DNA of 64,000 nucleotides from contig CM074863.1 of assembly GCA_037501455.1 (NCBI GenBank), positions 55,719,501-55,783,500 of the forward strand, read 5' to 3'. The notes below the pieces were generated by a model. That model saw only the letters and a program-made list of their open reading frames with translations. It searched no databases and was not told the DNA's origin. This document shows, in pieces, positions 35,001 to 47,160 of the stretch. A program made the translations under genes and the position numbers. Source of the DNA: Lantana camara (lineage: Eukaryota > Streptophyta > Magnoliopsida > Lamiales > Verbenaceae). Position 1 is the stretch's first letter. Each line of letters opens with the position of its first letter.

Positions 35001-36175
35001 ATTGACACCGACTTTTAACAGGAGGTTTGTTAAGTCAGGACAATCTGTCTGGGAACGGACAGCAAATCTGTTCCCATTACATGTTTACAGGTCGCCTAGG
35101 GCTAGCTACCCGAAGTGACAACCGGTGGAGGATGGTGCATGTTTGTATGTGTTGGTAAGAGTTGTTGTTGACCTTGGTCCAATAGTCTACTGTGTACGGA
35201 GTTGTTGTTGACCTTGGTCCAATGCTCTACTTTATGTGGGGTTATTGTTGATCCTGGTCCGATACTCTACTATACGTGGAATTATTGTTGATCCTGGTCC
35301 GATGCTCAACCGAATCATGTTTTCTGGAGTAAGGATGGAGGAGCCTAGCTTGCGGGCAAAATTCTGTTTCATAAAGGATGGTTCATATCTGGAAAAGTTC
35401 ACTTTACCCTTATCCCGTTTTATGAAAGAACTATGAACCATCAACAGCATATGTGTGCGCGTGTGATAGCATTCATGAAAATGTTTTATAACGTGCATTC
35501 TTTTACAGCATCGCATTCAAAGAGTTTTATCAATCGAACTTGTTTCAAGTTCTTCTTCAAAGCATTGCATTTAACAGTTTCGAACTTTACTTCAAGTTCT
35601 TTAATTCAGTACTTTCTTTAAAGTATTCCCTCACTTAGTCCTTTTGACTAATACCTCTCCCGTTTTCTTGCCTCGTGGTTTCAGGTCTTGCAGCCGCAGT
35701 CTAGAGGTATCTTGAAGCTCTAGATTGTCATTTTTGTTTCAGTCAGGACTTAGTATTACTTCCTTTTGTGTCCTGCATATGTTTTATGGCTGCATCACTT
35801 TATACTTCTGTATATGTTTCTGAATACTTGAGTATCTTTGTTATACTCTTTCTGCTACTCGGTTACCGATATTTTGAACTCTGTTGTATCGGTACTTATA
35901 TGTGAATCTGTTATATGTTCTGATATGCCAAGTCTCTCTTACACGATCAATATGTTCTTGCTTGTTACATGCCATCACGCACATGTTTTGAAAAGTTTTA
36001 AAATACTCTGATTTTCCGCTGCATAGCCACATCGTTGTACATGTATAGTTCTGATAGACAGCCGTTCGCTGGAGTATTTCTTGAGTGATGGCTCACACCA
36101 TTACTTGAGGGGTGCTTCAGTGCGGGGGTTGAGACGCCGCTCTCCTCTTGTTCTGGTACGGGTGGGGGCGTTACA
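32060..36175 (+). repeat. LTR2 of element 3 (4116 bp)
   Basis: It is shared between the two internal regions: polypurine tract on its left, PBS on its right. It is the same length as LTR3 and closer to it than to LTR1, for example sharing GATACTCGAACCC near 32270 against GCTACTCGAACCC in LTR1. It contains a TATA box (33131-33138), a TG-rich tract near 33930-34010 and the 40-bp array (35161-35309). Confidence 0.95.
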
Positions 36176-36184
36176 GCTCTGAGG

Positions 36185-36196
36185 TGGTATCAGAGC
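36185..36196 (+). other. Primer-binding site, internal 2
   Basis: TGGTATCAGAGC lies nine bases beyond the LTR2 end. Confidence 0.93.
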
Positions 36197-36363
36197 ATCG
36201 GGTTAAGTAAGAAGAGACTTAACCTAGATTGCTCTCATGTTGCATCATGGATTGTTCACGCATTGCATCCAGGATCATTCTCATATTGCATCGAGACAGG
36301 ATATTTGGGGATTGTATGGTTTTGTTATCTGGATTTCATATCTGTGGTATCTTCTGTATAGCT

Positions 36364-37044
36364 ATGGCAGTTCAGCCACATCAGGATCCTAATCAGCAGA
36401 TGGATGAGGCTTTCTTTGAACAGTTTGAGGCCCCGCGTACTGTGGCAGTTTCTCGCCGTGGAGGCACTCGTTTCTACACCTGGCGTAGGTCTAGGAACAG
36501 TGGCAGACCTGGGTATTCCTATCCTAACAGAGTTGTGCACTATCTCGAGTCTGAGAGAGATGGTTACTTTCAGGAGTATCAGAGGACCCGTGAGGTCAGG
36601 TTGGAGTCTCTGCGCTATTAGGATCAGTCACTGCAGTACCAGATTGATAGGGACATCGCTCGTGAGCATGCTGCAGAGATGACTCATATTGCTGATCAGA
36701 GGGCTGCTCGTATTGCTGAGCTGGAGGCAGATCTTATGCAGATGACTATTGATCGCGACACCTCTATGGAGCGTCACCAGCACTACCGTGCCCGTGTGAG
36801 AGCTCGCCTGTATGATACCTATCACTTATCCGATGAGCAGGCAGTTAAGGAGGTCGAGGGTCAGGATGTCAGTCAGGCTTCTCAGGAGCCCGAGCCTATG
36901 CAGGATCAGTCTGATGGAGGCGATGGAGGGTCTGATTATGATGATGATGGCGGAGATGATCCAGCAGGACATGGACAGGGTGAGGTCGTTGCCGTTTCTG
37001 ATGACACCACCAGGGGTTCTTTGGACCACAGTTATCAGGGTTGA
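36364..37044 (+). pseudogene. Extra ORF upstream of gag, copy 2 (one stop)
   Basis: This is the same frame and length as the ORF at 25991-26671, with a single in-frame TAG at 36619-36621 where copy 1 has CAG (one C-to-T change). The frame downstream stays open from 36622 to 37044, including the charged middle and the acidic tail. Other differences are few substitutions and no indels by eye. The stop would truncate the product after about 85 residues. A product of unknown function is still conceivable from the 36679 ATG. Confidence 0.75.
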
Positions 37045-37861
37045 TTGCTGATGGGAGATTTCTGTATATAGTACTGATGCATATATATCTATCTATGGAT
37101 GGCGGACGTATAGCCGGGACAGTTCAGGACTGACCTTTGGATGAGGGGATGTATAGCTCTGGTAGATGATCCCCGACTTTTGGCACCACGGATGACGGTT
37201 CAGATGACTTGGTACCTACTAGGTTATTTTCAGCAGGGTTGGACGGATTGGTAAGGCCTGTAAGGGAGTCAACTCGATAGTATCGGGTCCTCCCCATTTT
37301 GAATTAATACTGTTAACATGTGGCCTATAGTAAATTTTACCAAACCTTGCACAGTTATAACACTTTCGGCTTTATGTTGAATATCTGTTTACTGCTTTCC
37401 ATAACTGTCATTGCATGAGTCTTAGAGTTGCTTCAAGATACCATTAGGACCGTTGATAGGATCATGCCATTTCATTTATTGTTAGCATGTTATTATTCTT
37501 GATATGTTGATACACTTCTGGATATGTTGATCATGTTACAGTTCTTGTTGTTATGACAATACACGTTCTGTTCTCGTTTTACATGTCGATCATGTTTTGG
37601 GATATGTTATACATGTTTCTGATATGTTGATATGTTGCCCGAGCTTCTGTTCTCGTTTACATGTTGTCTGACAGTTGTTTCTGATTATATGATATGTTTG
37701 GAGATCTTGAATCTTTGCTGACATGTTGTTATGGGAATGTGTTGTTCTCATACTTATGTGTGACTACGTGAGAATGTGAATACGTGGTTACGGATTCTGT
37801 GAATCATTATATGTCATGCATCGAATATATGTATCTGAATGCTTATGAATTCAGTAACAAT
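37045..37861 (+). other. Spacer between extra ORF and gag, copy 2
   Basis: This is the counterpart of 26672-27500 with small deletions (for example a shorter TGTTGATCATG stretch near 37520). No ORF. Confidence 0.6.
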
Positions 37862-40750
37862 ATGCCACCGAGAAGAGTACCCCGGAATCGTGTACCACCA
37901 CTGCCACCCCAAAGAGATGTCACGCCACCCCCTGAAAGAGAAAGAACTCCGGAATTAAGGGATATGCTACGACAATTTATGAGGGCTTGTGTACCGAGAG
38001 ATAATCCTCCTAATGAAAGGTCATTGGAGAAGTTTCTGAGGATGAATCCGCCTAAGTTCTATGGAGAACCGAACGACATAAAGGCTGAGAATTGGATTAC
38101 CAGTCTTGAGAAAATTTTCGAGGCTATGGAGATCTACCCAGAGGATCGTGAACGAGTTCGATATGCTACTTTTCTTATGGAAGGAGCTGCATACAATTGG
38201 TGGAAGCACGTTCAGCATATGTGGATTGAGAATAACGTTGAAGGAAGTTGGGATGAGTTTATCAGAGAGTTTCAGCAGAAGTACACGCCTCAAGTGACTA
38301 GTGATGCACGAGAGGCTGAGTTTATGAGTCTGGTTCAGGGAACTATGAATGTGATGGAGTATGAAGCTAGGTTTGTGAGGCTGATCAAGTATGCGCCTCA
38401 TATTCTGAATGATGAGCGTCGCAAGACGAAAAGGTTTATCGATGGACTGAAGCCCGAACTTCGGTTGGCACTTGCTTCTTTGGATATTGAGACCTACAAC
38501 CAGGCTGTTGATAGAGCGCTAAGGGTTGAGGCTGCACACAAGGAGATCAAGATAACTACTGCCCGTCAAGGACCTTCTAACCCTAAGCCTTATCAAGGTA
38601 ATAAGCGACCTTCCGGATTTTTTCCCCAAGGAACTGGAAAGAGGCCAATGGTAACACCACAGCGTCAGCAGCAGAATGCTCCACCAAAACAGCAAGCACA
38701 AAAGCAGAAAGCGCCACAGCAGTACCAGAGGGCGCCACAACAGCAGAGAGCACCTCAGCCAGGACCAGAGGAAATTGTTTGCCGATACTGTCGCCGAACG
38801 GGACACACTGAGGAGAACTGTCGCAAGAAAGCTGGACAGTGTTTCACGTGTGGTTCCCCTAAGCACCAGATGGATAGTTGCCCGCACAAGATCAGGAGAT
38901 TTGGGGTCCAGGATAAAGGAAAAGCGGTGGTGGGTACGACGAACAAACCGGTGGTCAGAGGCAGAGCTTATGCTTTGGATGGTAAGGAGGAGGTTGATCC
39001 TTCGTCTGTTGTGGAAGGTATTGTGCACATTCTTAAAACACCAGTTAAGGTCTTGTATGACCCTGGTGCTACGCATTCTTTTGTTGCTTCTGAATTATGT
39101 GCGCATTTACAGTTTCCGCTTGAATACTTGCCATATAAATTTGAAGTGAGTTCGCCTTTGGGAACTTGCCTTGTTACGGATCAAGTATATAAACGCTGCC
39201 CTATATGTATTGGTACCCGTTGTTACCCGACGGATCTGATTGAGTTACCGATGACAAGATACGAGGTTATACTTGGTATGGATTGGTTGTCTAAGTACCG
39301 AGCTAAGTTGGATTGTTACAAGAAAGAGATCATCTTGGAAGAAGATGATGAGACAAAGTTCAGGGTTGATGAACATGGAATATTGAGGTACAAAGGTCGA
39401 GTATGCGTACCAACTGTTTTGAGGAAAGAGATTCTCGATGAAGCGCATAAGACTAAGTACACGATACATCCCGGAGGCACTAAGATGTATCAAGATGTTA
39501 AGACGCATTTCTGGTGGAACGGAATGAAGAGAGACATAGCCAACTATGTCAAGAAGTGCTTAACTTGTCAGAAAGTTAAGGCTGAGCACCAGAAACCGAG
39601 TGGGAAGTTGCAACCATTACCGATTCCGACTTGGAAGTGGGAGCAAATCACGATGGATTTTGTCACTGGATTACCCAAAGTCAGAGGAGGACAAGATAGT
39701 ATCTGGGTGATCATTGATCGATTGACCAAGTCAGCGCACTTTTTGCCGGTAAAGACGACGGATAAGGTTAGCACGTTGGCAAAGCTGTATCAACAAGAGA
39801 TTGTTAGACTAAATGGAGTTCCAAACAGCATAGTATCGGACAGAGATCCGAAATTCACGTCGCACTTATGGAAAGAAATTCAAACTTTGATGGGAACGAA
39901 GTTAAACTTCAGTACTGCAGCGCATCCTCAGACGGATGGACAATCAGAAAGGATGATCAAATACTTGGAAGATATGCTAAGAGCTTGCGCTTTAGACTTC
40001 CAGGAAAGTTGGAAAGATTGTTTACCTCTTGTGGAGTTTGCATACAATAATAGTTATAAAGCTTCTATTAAAGCTGCTCCGTATAAAGCTCTGTATGGAA
40101 GGAGATGTAAATCCCCATTATACTGGGATTTGGATGAAGCGAGATGTACTGAGGAAGGACCGATCAGAGTGAATTCAGCAAAATGGATAAGAGAAGCGAC
40201 AGAAAAGATTCAGATCATTCGCCAAAGAATGAAAGCTGCCCAGGACAGGCAGAAGAGTTACGCTGATCGACGAAGAAGGGATTTGGAATTCGCAGTGGGC
40301 GAAAAGGTATTTCTGAAGGCATCACCAAGGAAAGGGTTTTCCCGAATTGGGAAAGGTGGAAAATTAAACCCGAGATATGTTGGACCGTATGAGATACTAG
40401 AGAGAGTCGGACCGACTGCTTATAGATTGGATTTGCCTGTAGGTCTTACAGGAATCCACAACGTATTTCATGTATCTCAGCTTCGCAAGTGTTTCTCGGA
40501 TGAGACAGAGGTTGTGCCGGTAGAGGAGATACCGTTGGAACCAGATCTGACTTATGTTTTGAAGTCCGCTAAGATTCTTGATAGAAAGTTTCAAGAGCTG
40601 AGGAATAGGAAGATTCCTTTGGTTAAAGTCCTTTGGAAAGGACATGGGACAGAAGAGGCAACCTGGGAGACAGAAGAAAAAAAATGCAGAAACATCACCC
40701 TGAGTTGTTTGCAGTTACAGCGGAAGAATCTGAGGACAGATTCTCTTTAA
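37862..40750 (+). CDS. gag-pol: Gag-PR-IN-chromodomain polyprotein, internal 2 (RT and RNase H deleted in frame)
   Basis: An uninterrupted 962-residue frame runs from MPPRRVPRNRV. Gag (residues ~60-220), both zinc knuckles (second reads CFTCGSPKHQMDSC) and the protease motif DPGATHSF (39060-39083) match internal 1. At 39344-39352 the frame jumps from the protease C-terminal region (KKEIILEED) to just before integrase ([11 protein letters not shown]). Exactly 1659 bp (553 codons) present in internal 1 (28983 to 30642) is missing, joined at a shared GATGA. The whole of RT and RNase H is lost. The integrase HHCC and D,D,E residues and the chromodomain remain. The tail has the same A8 run (40677-40684). 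It cannot reverse transcribe itself but could supply Gag, protease and integrase. It lies between the two most similar LTRs. Confidence 0.92.
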   Translation: MPPRRVPRNRVPPLPPQRDVTPPPERERTPELRDMLRQFMRACVPRDNPPNERSLEKFLRMNPPKFYGEPNDIKAENWITSLEKIFEAMEIYPEDRERVRYATFLMEGAAYNWWKHVQHMWIENNVEGSWDEFIREFQQKYTPQVTSDAREAEFMSLVQGTMNVMEYEARFVRLIKYAPHILNDERRKTKRFIDGLKPELRLALASLDIETYNQAVDRALRVEAAHKEIKITTARQGPSNPKPYQGNKRPSGFFPQGTGKRPMVTPQRQQQNAPPKQQAQKQKAPQQYQRAPQQQRAPQPGPEEIVCRYCRRTGHTEENCRKKAGQCFTCGSPKHQMDSCPHKIRRFGVQDKGKAVVGTTNKPVVRGRAYALDGKEEVDPSSVVEGIVHILKTPVKVLYDPGATHSFVASELCAHLQFPLEYLPYKFEVSSPLGTCLVTDQVYKRCPICIGTRCYPTDLIELPMTRYEVILGMDWLSKYRAKLDCYKKEIILEEDDETKFRVDEHGILRYKGRVCVPTVLRKEILDEAHKTKYTIHPGGTKMYQDVKTHFWWNGMKRDIANYVKKCLTCQKVKAEHQKPSGKLQPLPIPTWKWEQITMDFVTGLPKVRGGQDSIWVIIDRLTKSAHFLPVKTTDKVSTLAKLYQQEIVRLNGVPNSIVSDRDPKFTSHLWKEIQTLMGTKLNFSTAAHPQTDGQSERMIKYLEDMLRACALDFQESWKDCLPLVEFAYNNSYKASIKAAPYKALYGRRCKSPLYWDLDEARCTEEGPIRVNSAKWIREATEKIQIIRQRMKAAQDRQKSYADRRRRDLEFAVGEKVFLKASPRKGFSRIGKGGKLNPRYVGPYEILERVGPTAYRLDLPVGLTGIHNVFHVSQLRKCFSDETEVVPVEEIPLEPDLTYVLKSAKILDRKFQELRNRKIPLVKVLWKGHGTEEATWETEEKKCRNITLSCLQLQRKNLRTDSL

Positions 40751-40761
40751 GGAGGGGTGAT
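40749..40761 (+). other. Polypurine tract, internal 2
   Basis: AAGGAGGGGTGAT directly precedes LTR3, identical to the tract at 32047-32059. Confidence 0.9.
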
Positions 40762-43700
40762 TGTAACAGTCCAAAACAGGGCCTGGATGAAAACAGTAAG
40801 TTAAGGCAGTGGTAAAGCGTTTATAGACCGTGATCCAACTTTTTGAATCATCATGCATTGCATTCTTACATGAACTTGGTGCTCGTATATGTTCTGACAT
40901 GTTTTAAGGGGGAATTCTTGACCTTTGATTCAGTTTACTATTCATAACCCGAGCCTACCTTGTTCATATTGATACTCGAACCCTAGAGGTTCATCATACA
41001 TGTTTCCCAATCGTTTGAACTTGTTTCCCGAACTCAGAAAGTCTTTCTTGAGCCATAAGGGTATTTTTGGAACTTACCGACCAAAGTTACTATTCATCAG
41101 AAAATGATCTTTTGATTCTGATACCTTTTTCTACCCAAGTTACAGTCGAATCGATCCTTGAGTCGAGACGAGTCTTTTGAAATCATTCTTGGCTTGGAAA
41201 TCCATTCCGGAACTTTGTTTTATTGAAAACGTTTTTGAAAACCCTAGTTTACTATTCCTTTTACGAACGGTTTCATTCGAAAAATGTTTTCTCTTCGGAT
41301 TTGCACTACTTGAGCTATTTCAAGATTTTTGAGATGTTTTACAACTCTTGATTCAAGTCCTAGCTTGAAATTTTGAAGCGTACGTTCGTACGTGAGAATT
41401 CACTATTCATCCTACGTTTTCAACTTTTTAACGGTAAAACGTTTTATAGTCGATTTTGGACTCAAAACGCTTCTCGATTTATTTCTTGAATTTTAGAAGC
41501 AATCCGGACTTGAAAATCATTCTAGAAAGTCGTTTTTCACTCATGTCGAGTTTCGAGCTCAAAACTTTTATTCACTAAAACGAATGTATCTTTCAAACGG
41601 TAAATCCGATTTCGACGAATGAATATGCGTTTCGAAGCTAATTTTCTTGCCGTCGGAATGGTTAAACTTCCAGCCACTTATCCTTGAGTCTTGGGGGACG
41701 AAATTACAGAAATACCCCCAGCAGTTCCATTTTAGCTTCAACATGCCTAAAGCTTCCAAGAGAATCTATCCAAATTTTGCTCTCCTACCCTTCTCCACAT
41801 TTTATTTCCAAGGTGAGGGGCTTCTCTTCAACTATAAATAGAGGCCAAGAGGCATTTGAATCCTTGCTCAAAGTTGTGTTAACAACACCCTTTCTTTCTC
41901 TCCCTCTCCCCCTCATTGCCGTCGGCTTCCCCCCTTTGGTAGCTAGGTTAGTTTGTTTTGTTTTATGTTATGTTAGTTTAGTTTATGTTTTTATGTTATG
42001 GTATGTTTATATTATGTTTAGGTTGGGTCTTAGGGTCTTCCCTAAGCCATATAGGATTTTATTTTATGCATTTATTATATAGTTTTTATGATATGTTTGT
42101 GTAGTTGTTTATATGTTTTAATTGTTTAGTATATGCTTGAATATGTTATCAATTGCTCTAGTATATGCTATGATCATGTGATATGATTGTTATATTATGA
42201 GAATTGATGCATGATTATGGAATTTGAATTATGTTCATGCATGTTTACTAATGGAATAGTGATTTACAATTTATTATGTCACAACTTGTTACATGTTGAT
42301 ATGGAATTAAATTGTTACATGTTACATGCCTAAAGGTTTATGATATGATATGATATATGTTGTGACATGTTGTCACATTGTTATATGACTCTTGAATTAC
42401 GAATTGAGTTTATGAGATGATTTGGATTAATGGATTAGTGCCTTGATCATGTTATACACTTTAATAGTGTCACATGTTATAACCTAAGATAGAATAGTGT
42501 TTCATAACTTGATCTTATGCCTTAATTGGATCTCTTAACTATAGGTTATACCTTTAACCTAGATCACATTTGATTATATTAACATGAACTTGAAACTATA
42601 GGTTATAATCAAGATCATAATTTGATTAGGGTGTGTGTGTGTGTGCATGCCGTGTGTGTGTGTGTGTTCGTGCATGGTGTGTGTGTGTACCGTGTGTGTG
42701 TGGGTGTGTGTATAGTAAGGGTTTGACCCGACCCTTTGACCCGACATGTGAATAGTAATCTGGAATAGTACTTTTGAATAGTGCTTTTGAATAGTAAAAA
42801 AATGAATTAAAACTTGTGCTTTCTCTATAGACATTTGCACCTAGGGTTTCCATATCCAGGGTCTAAAATGTGTTTTCAAAATGTGTTTTCTTTCGTGGAC
42901 TTGTTTCTTAACCTAAGGTTTGCGATAGGATTCATAATTTGACTAAAGCTTACTCGGTTATAGTAAGATCATAGTCTAACGTTAAGAGTAACTCACTTTG
43001 ATGTATTCCTTTGTGTGTTACCTTTCTTGAATACCTTAAATGGTATTACTCTCTTGTGTTACATGTTCTTTACATGTTCCTTGTTCATTGTTTCTTTCAT
43101 TTCATATGCATCTTGGTTAGTAGTGGGTCTTAGTTGTTAAGCTCACTCTAGTACACCACCTACAGGAGTTAAAGTTGAGCACTGGGATCCCCAGGGCACC
43201 GCTTAATCTGTCTACCTACCTTTGTTACTGATAGGTGAGGTGAAGTTATAAATGTTTTCCAACTGGAACCACGATTATACTATCGTATCATATGTTTTGA
43301 AATTCAAAGCTAAACCTTGTTTTGAACTATCCCTTTTATCGGGACATTCTCTTGAAAGGATCATTCATACTTTAATAGTATACCTTGATCTACAGTACAT
43401 GTTTTCCAAAGTTCTGCATTCTTGTTCAAAGACAGTTACATGTTTTGCATATGTTTTCAAAGTACAGTTTACAGACAGTTTCACATGTTTTCAGACAGAA
43501 TCATATGTTTTACAGACAACATCATATGTTACAGTTTCAGTTTCACATGTTTTAGTTAGCATACTGGAGTGTTACTCTGGTTACTGCTAATCTTAAATGC
43601 AAGCATACAGTTTACAGTTTGGGCCCGGCGGTTATGTGTGGAGGTGATGCTCGGGAGGTGAGCGCCAACGACATCACCAATACCGGCCGCCACACTTAGA

Positions 43701-44877
43701 CTATTGACACCGACTTTTAACAGGAGGTTTGTTAAGTCAGGACAATCTGTCTGGGAACGGACAGCAAATCTGTTCCCATTACATGTTTACAGGTCGCCTA
43801 GGGCTAGCTACCCGAAGTGACAACCGGTGGAGGATGGTGCATGTTTGTATGTGTTGGTAAGAGTTGTTGTTGACCTTGGTCCAATAGTCTACTGTGTACG
43901 GAGTTGTTGTTGACCTTGGTCCAATGCTCTACTTTATGTGGGGTTATTGTTGATCCTGGTCCGATACTCTACTATACGTGGAATTATTGTTGATCCTGGT
44001 CCGATGCTCAACCGAATCATGTTTTCTGGAGTAAGGATGGAGGAGCCTAGCTTGCGGGCAAAATTCTGTTTCATAAAGGATGGTTCATATCTGGAAAAGT
44101 TCACTTTACCCTTATCCCGTTTTATGAAAGAACTATGAACCATCAACAGCATATGTGTGCGCGTGTGATAGCATTCATGAAAATGTTTTATAACGTGCAT
44201 TCTTTTACAGCATCGCATTCAAAGAGTTTTATCAATCGAACTTGTTTCATGTTCTTCTTCAAAGCATTGCATTTAACAGTTTCGAACTTTACTTCAAGTT
44301 CTTTAATTCAGTACTTTCTTTAAAGTATTCCCTCACTTAGTCCTTTTGACTAATACCTCTCCCGTTTTCTTGCCTCGTGGTTTCAGGTCTTGCAGCCGCA
44401 GTCTAGAGGTATCTTGAAGCTCTAGATTGTCATTTTTGTTTCAGTCAGGACTTAGTATTACTTCCTTTTGTGTCCTGCATATGTTTTATGGCTGCATCAC
44501 TTTATACTTCTGTATATGTTTCTGAATACTTGAGTATCTTTGTTATACTCTTTCTGCTACTCGGTTACCGATATTTTGAACTCTGTTGTATCGGTACTTA
44601 TATGTGAATCAGTTATATGTTCTGATATGCCGAGTCTCTCTTACACGATCAATATGTTCTTGCTTGTTACATGCCATCACGCACATGTTTTGAAAAGTTT
44701 TAAAATACTCTGATTTTCCGCTGTATAGCCACATCGTTGTACATGTATAGTTCTGATAGACAGCCGTTCGCTGGAGTATTTCTTGAGTGATGGCTCACAC
44801 CATTACTTGAGGGGTGCTTCAGTGCGGGGGTTGAGACGCCGCTCTCCTCTTGTTCTGGTACGGGTGGGGGCGTTACA
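40762..44877 (+). repeat. LTR3 of element 3 (4116 bp)
   Basis: It runs TGTAACAGTCC to GGGGGCGTTACA and is followed by TSD copy TAGAG (44878-44882). It has TATA box 41833-41840 and the 40-bp array 43863-44011. No gene is visible. Confidence 0.95.
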
Positions 44878-44882
44878 TAGAG

Positions 44883-46171
44883 TCTTGAGTCTCACGAAGG
44901 CATTGTTATCCTTGTACAGTTTCTCCAGGGTAGAGAAGTCGGGTTCTTAGGCTTCTTCAAGTCTCATTTTCTTCTTAGTATTGTTCGGTAAGAGGTGGAC
45001 AGGAGGGTTTATCTACTATTTAGTTAAATGACCCTATTTACTCCCAATGTGTAAAGCTTTCAGCCAAAAGTATATATGTATATAGAGTCATTTTCAAAGG
45101 TCAATGATTTTAAAAGTAAAGCCCTTCTTTTATGAACCTACCGAATGTTTTGGCGAGAAAGAATGAATGAATGCACAGAATAGGGCCCAGGGACTTGGTG
45201 TGAGTGGTGACCCGAGGAGGCATGGGCTGACAATGATCCCTCACACTAGTTCCACCAATGAACGACTTAACCGGACCTCGTTAGGAGTTAGCGAGGAATG
45301 GACGCTGAGTGCCATCTAGGGAGTCATGAAACCCTTTTGGTCAATGCATGGATGGTTTGGGCCGATCACCGGGCCATCACCTGGAGGAAGAAGGTGTAAA
45401 TGTTCATGAATGTGCACGAAAGAATGTAATGCATGAAAGAAAGAAAGAAAGAATGTTTAATGAACTACACTAGGTGTTGGTTAGAGATAATGCACGCCTA
45501 CTCGTCGGGCCAAGAATGACCTAAAGAATGAAATGAATGTTATAATCCCTTGTGATGATTCTTTATATCGCCCACTTGGGAAATGCTTTGAAAACCTCAC
45601 TTGGGATTATAACTTGCATGTGAATGTTTAAATATTGTCTTATAGGCTACTTATGCCTCATTTTATACCCACCAGTCTCCTATAAACTGAACACGGATTA
45701 TTTTCAGTGTTCTTGCAGGCTTGGAGTGCTAGGCGGGAAGTCAAGTCTGTTAAGTCTTTCGATTAAGTCAGAGTCAGTCCATTTGCATGTTGAATCATGA
45801 TTTGTTTAAGTTATGAAGATGTAAGGTTTGTATTGATTATTACTACTATCATGAATTCTGAATGAGTTTATAATAACAGAAGGAACCCGTAGATGTTGTT
45901 TTATGATTTTATTGAAATTTTGGGATTTAGTATCTATGCTAGTCGAACCCGTTACTCTGTACTTACCTTGCTATTCATGAAAGTACTTTGCTTCCGCATT
46001 GGTAATATTTCTGTTTTATTGTCTCTTTGGTTGCGAAAGTTAGCTCCTGCCTAGCCTAGCGAGTGTGTATGTCCCCGTTCGCCGTGATTTAGCTCGGGTA
46101 TGGATTATCTATTTCATATTCGGGTCGGGTCTCGGTGCGGGGGATGTGGTACCTTGCGCTCGGGTGCTACA
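44883..46171 (+). mobile_element. Solo LTR B, second part
   Basis: It resumes the LTR broken at 21682 and ends GGTGCTACA at 46171. It aligns in layout with 13850-15109 of solo LTR A, for example the GGGCCCAGGGACTT block near 45184 and 14148. It is followed by CCACG, the altered TSD copy. No gene is visible. Confidence 0.85.
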
Positions 46172-46176
46172 CCACG

Positions 46177-47160
46177 GGATGGTATTGGGCCGTCGGGTCA
46201 CGCCCGAGTACGGTGGAGGTTGGTGGGGGATCAACCCGGAACCCACTAGGAGGTTGGTGGGGGATGGAATCCTTGGGCGTGAGTGTCATGAAATGCACGA
46301 CCCTGACATGAGAACCGATGGTTAAGGTATGATGGACCCTTCCATCACCCGGAGAAGAGGTATGTATGTTTGATTTCGTTTTCGTTTGAATTTTGAATTA
46401 TGTTTTGATTTTTTTGAACGGAGTTAGGTGGTTTGGAACTCGTGCTCGCCGATTTTTGTGATTTTGATTATGAACTTGATTCGGGAAACGGGAGTGGACT
46501 TTTAATTATTAAAATTGGTTGATTTTGGCCTTCGACCTTAAACCTTTTCCTTATATTTAGTATCATGGGATAAAATGTTTTAGAATGAAAAAACCACGCC
46601 CCGGTTCATAAATCTTCTTACTTTGAATATGCTCTGCTTTATGTATATGTACATGTGAGTGTTTTAGCCCGCTCACCAGTCTTTAGGACTGACCCCTCCT
46701 CGTTGTCTTCTTTTTCCCCTTTTGTTTGTTTGAGTTTGCAGGTGCAGGGTTGGTTTGAGCTAGGCGGCTTTCATTTGAGTTATTTGAGTCTTAGTTCGAG
46801 TCTTTTGCAAACCGCATCTTTACTTTCCGCTTTGGTACTATGTATAAGTATGATTATGTATAAGATTTTGAACCTATGAATTTGTAACATTTATTTGGCC
46901 CGGGATGGGCATGTCTGTATATCATATATTTTATTTGACTTAGTTAGATTTCATATAGGTATGTTTGATGATCCTGTTGCTTCCGCATATGTTATGATTT
47001 TGTTGTGCACTCTGAATTAGGGTGTAGACCGCCTAGCTTAGGTGTGATTTAGTTTGTCACCCGTTCGCTACGGCTCGATGTGTGTGCGGAGTCTCTATTT
47101 CGTTGCACATGTCGGGTTATGGTGCGGGGGATGTAGTGCTCTGCACTCCGGGGTGGTACA
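46177..47160 (+). repeat. 3' LTR of element 2, second part
   Basis: It resumes the LTR broken at 19973 and aligns with 8358-9335 of the 5' LTR to the end (GTGGTACA against GTGCTACA). No gene is visible; the frames at 46065 and 46655 are chance. Confidence 0.87.

Larger units (their letters stand above)
21683..44877 (+). mobile_element. Element 3: chromodomain gypsy insertion with three LTRs and two internal regions
   Basis: The order is LTR1 21683-25803, internal 1 25804-32059, LTR2 32060-36175, internal 2 36176-40761, LTR3 40762-44877. A single 5-bp duplication, TAGAG, flanks the whole array (21678-21682 and 44878-44882). Each LTR end adjoins a PBS or polypurine tract as expected. Long ~4.1-kb LTRs and the chromodomain point to the Tekay/Del type of chromovirus (family inference). 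LTR2 and LTR3 have equal length and differ at perhaps 15-25 sites by eye; LTR1 is more different. The array probably arose by recombination between LTRs of two related copies. Confidence 0.95.
8010..47160 (+). mobile_element. Element 2: old gypsy element, heavily nested
   Basis: This plus-strand frame hosts most of the window: 5' LTR remnant 8010-9335, PBS 9345-9356, decayed internal region 9336-11551 and 17133-17471, polypurine tract 17458-17471, and a 3' LTR split into 17472-19973 and 46177-47160. Its two LTRs align (8010-8345 with about 19622-19955, and 8340-9335 with 46172-47160) but differ by roughly one base in ten by eye. It is therefore much older than the elements inserted in it. Only about 2.5 kb of its own internal sequence remains. 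Confidence 0.85.
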
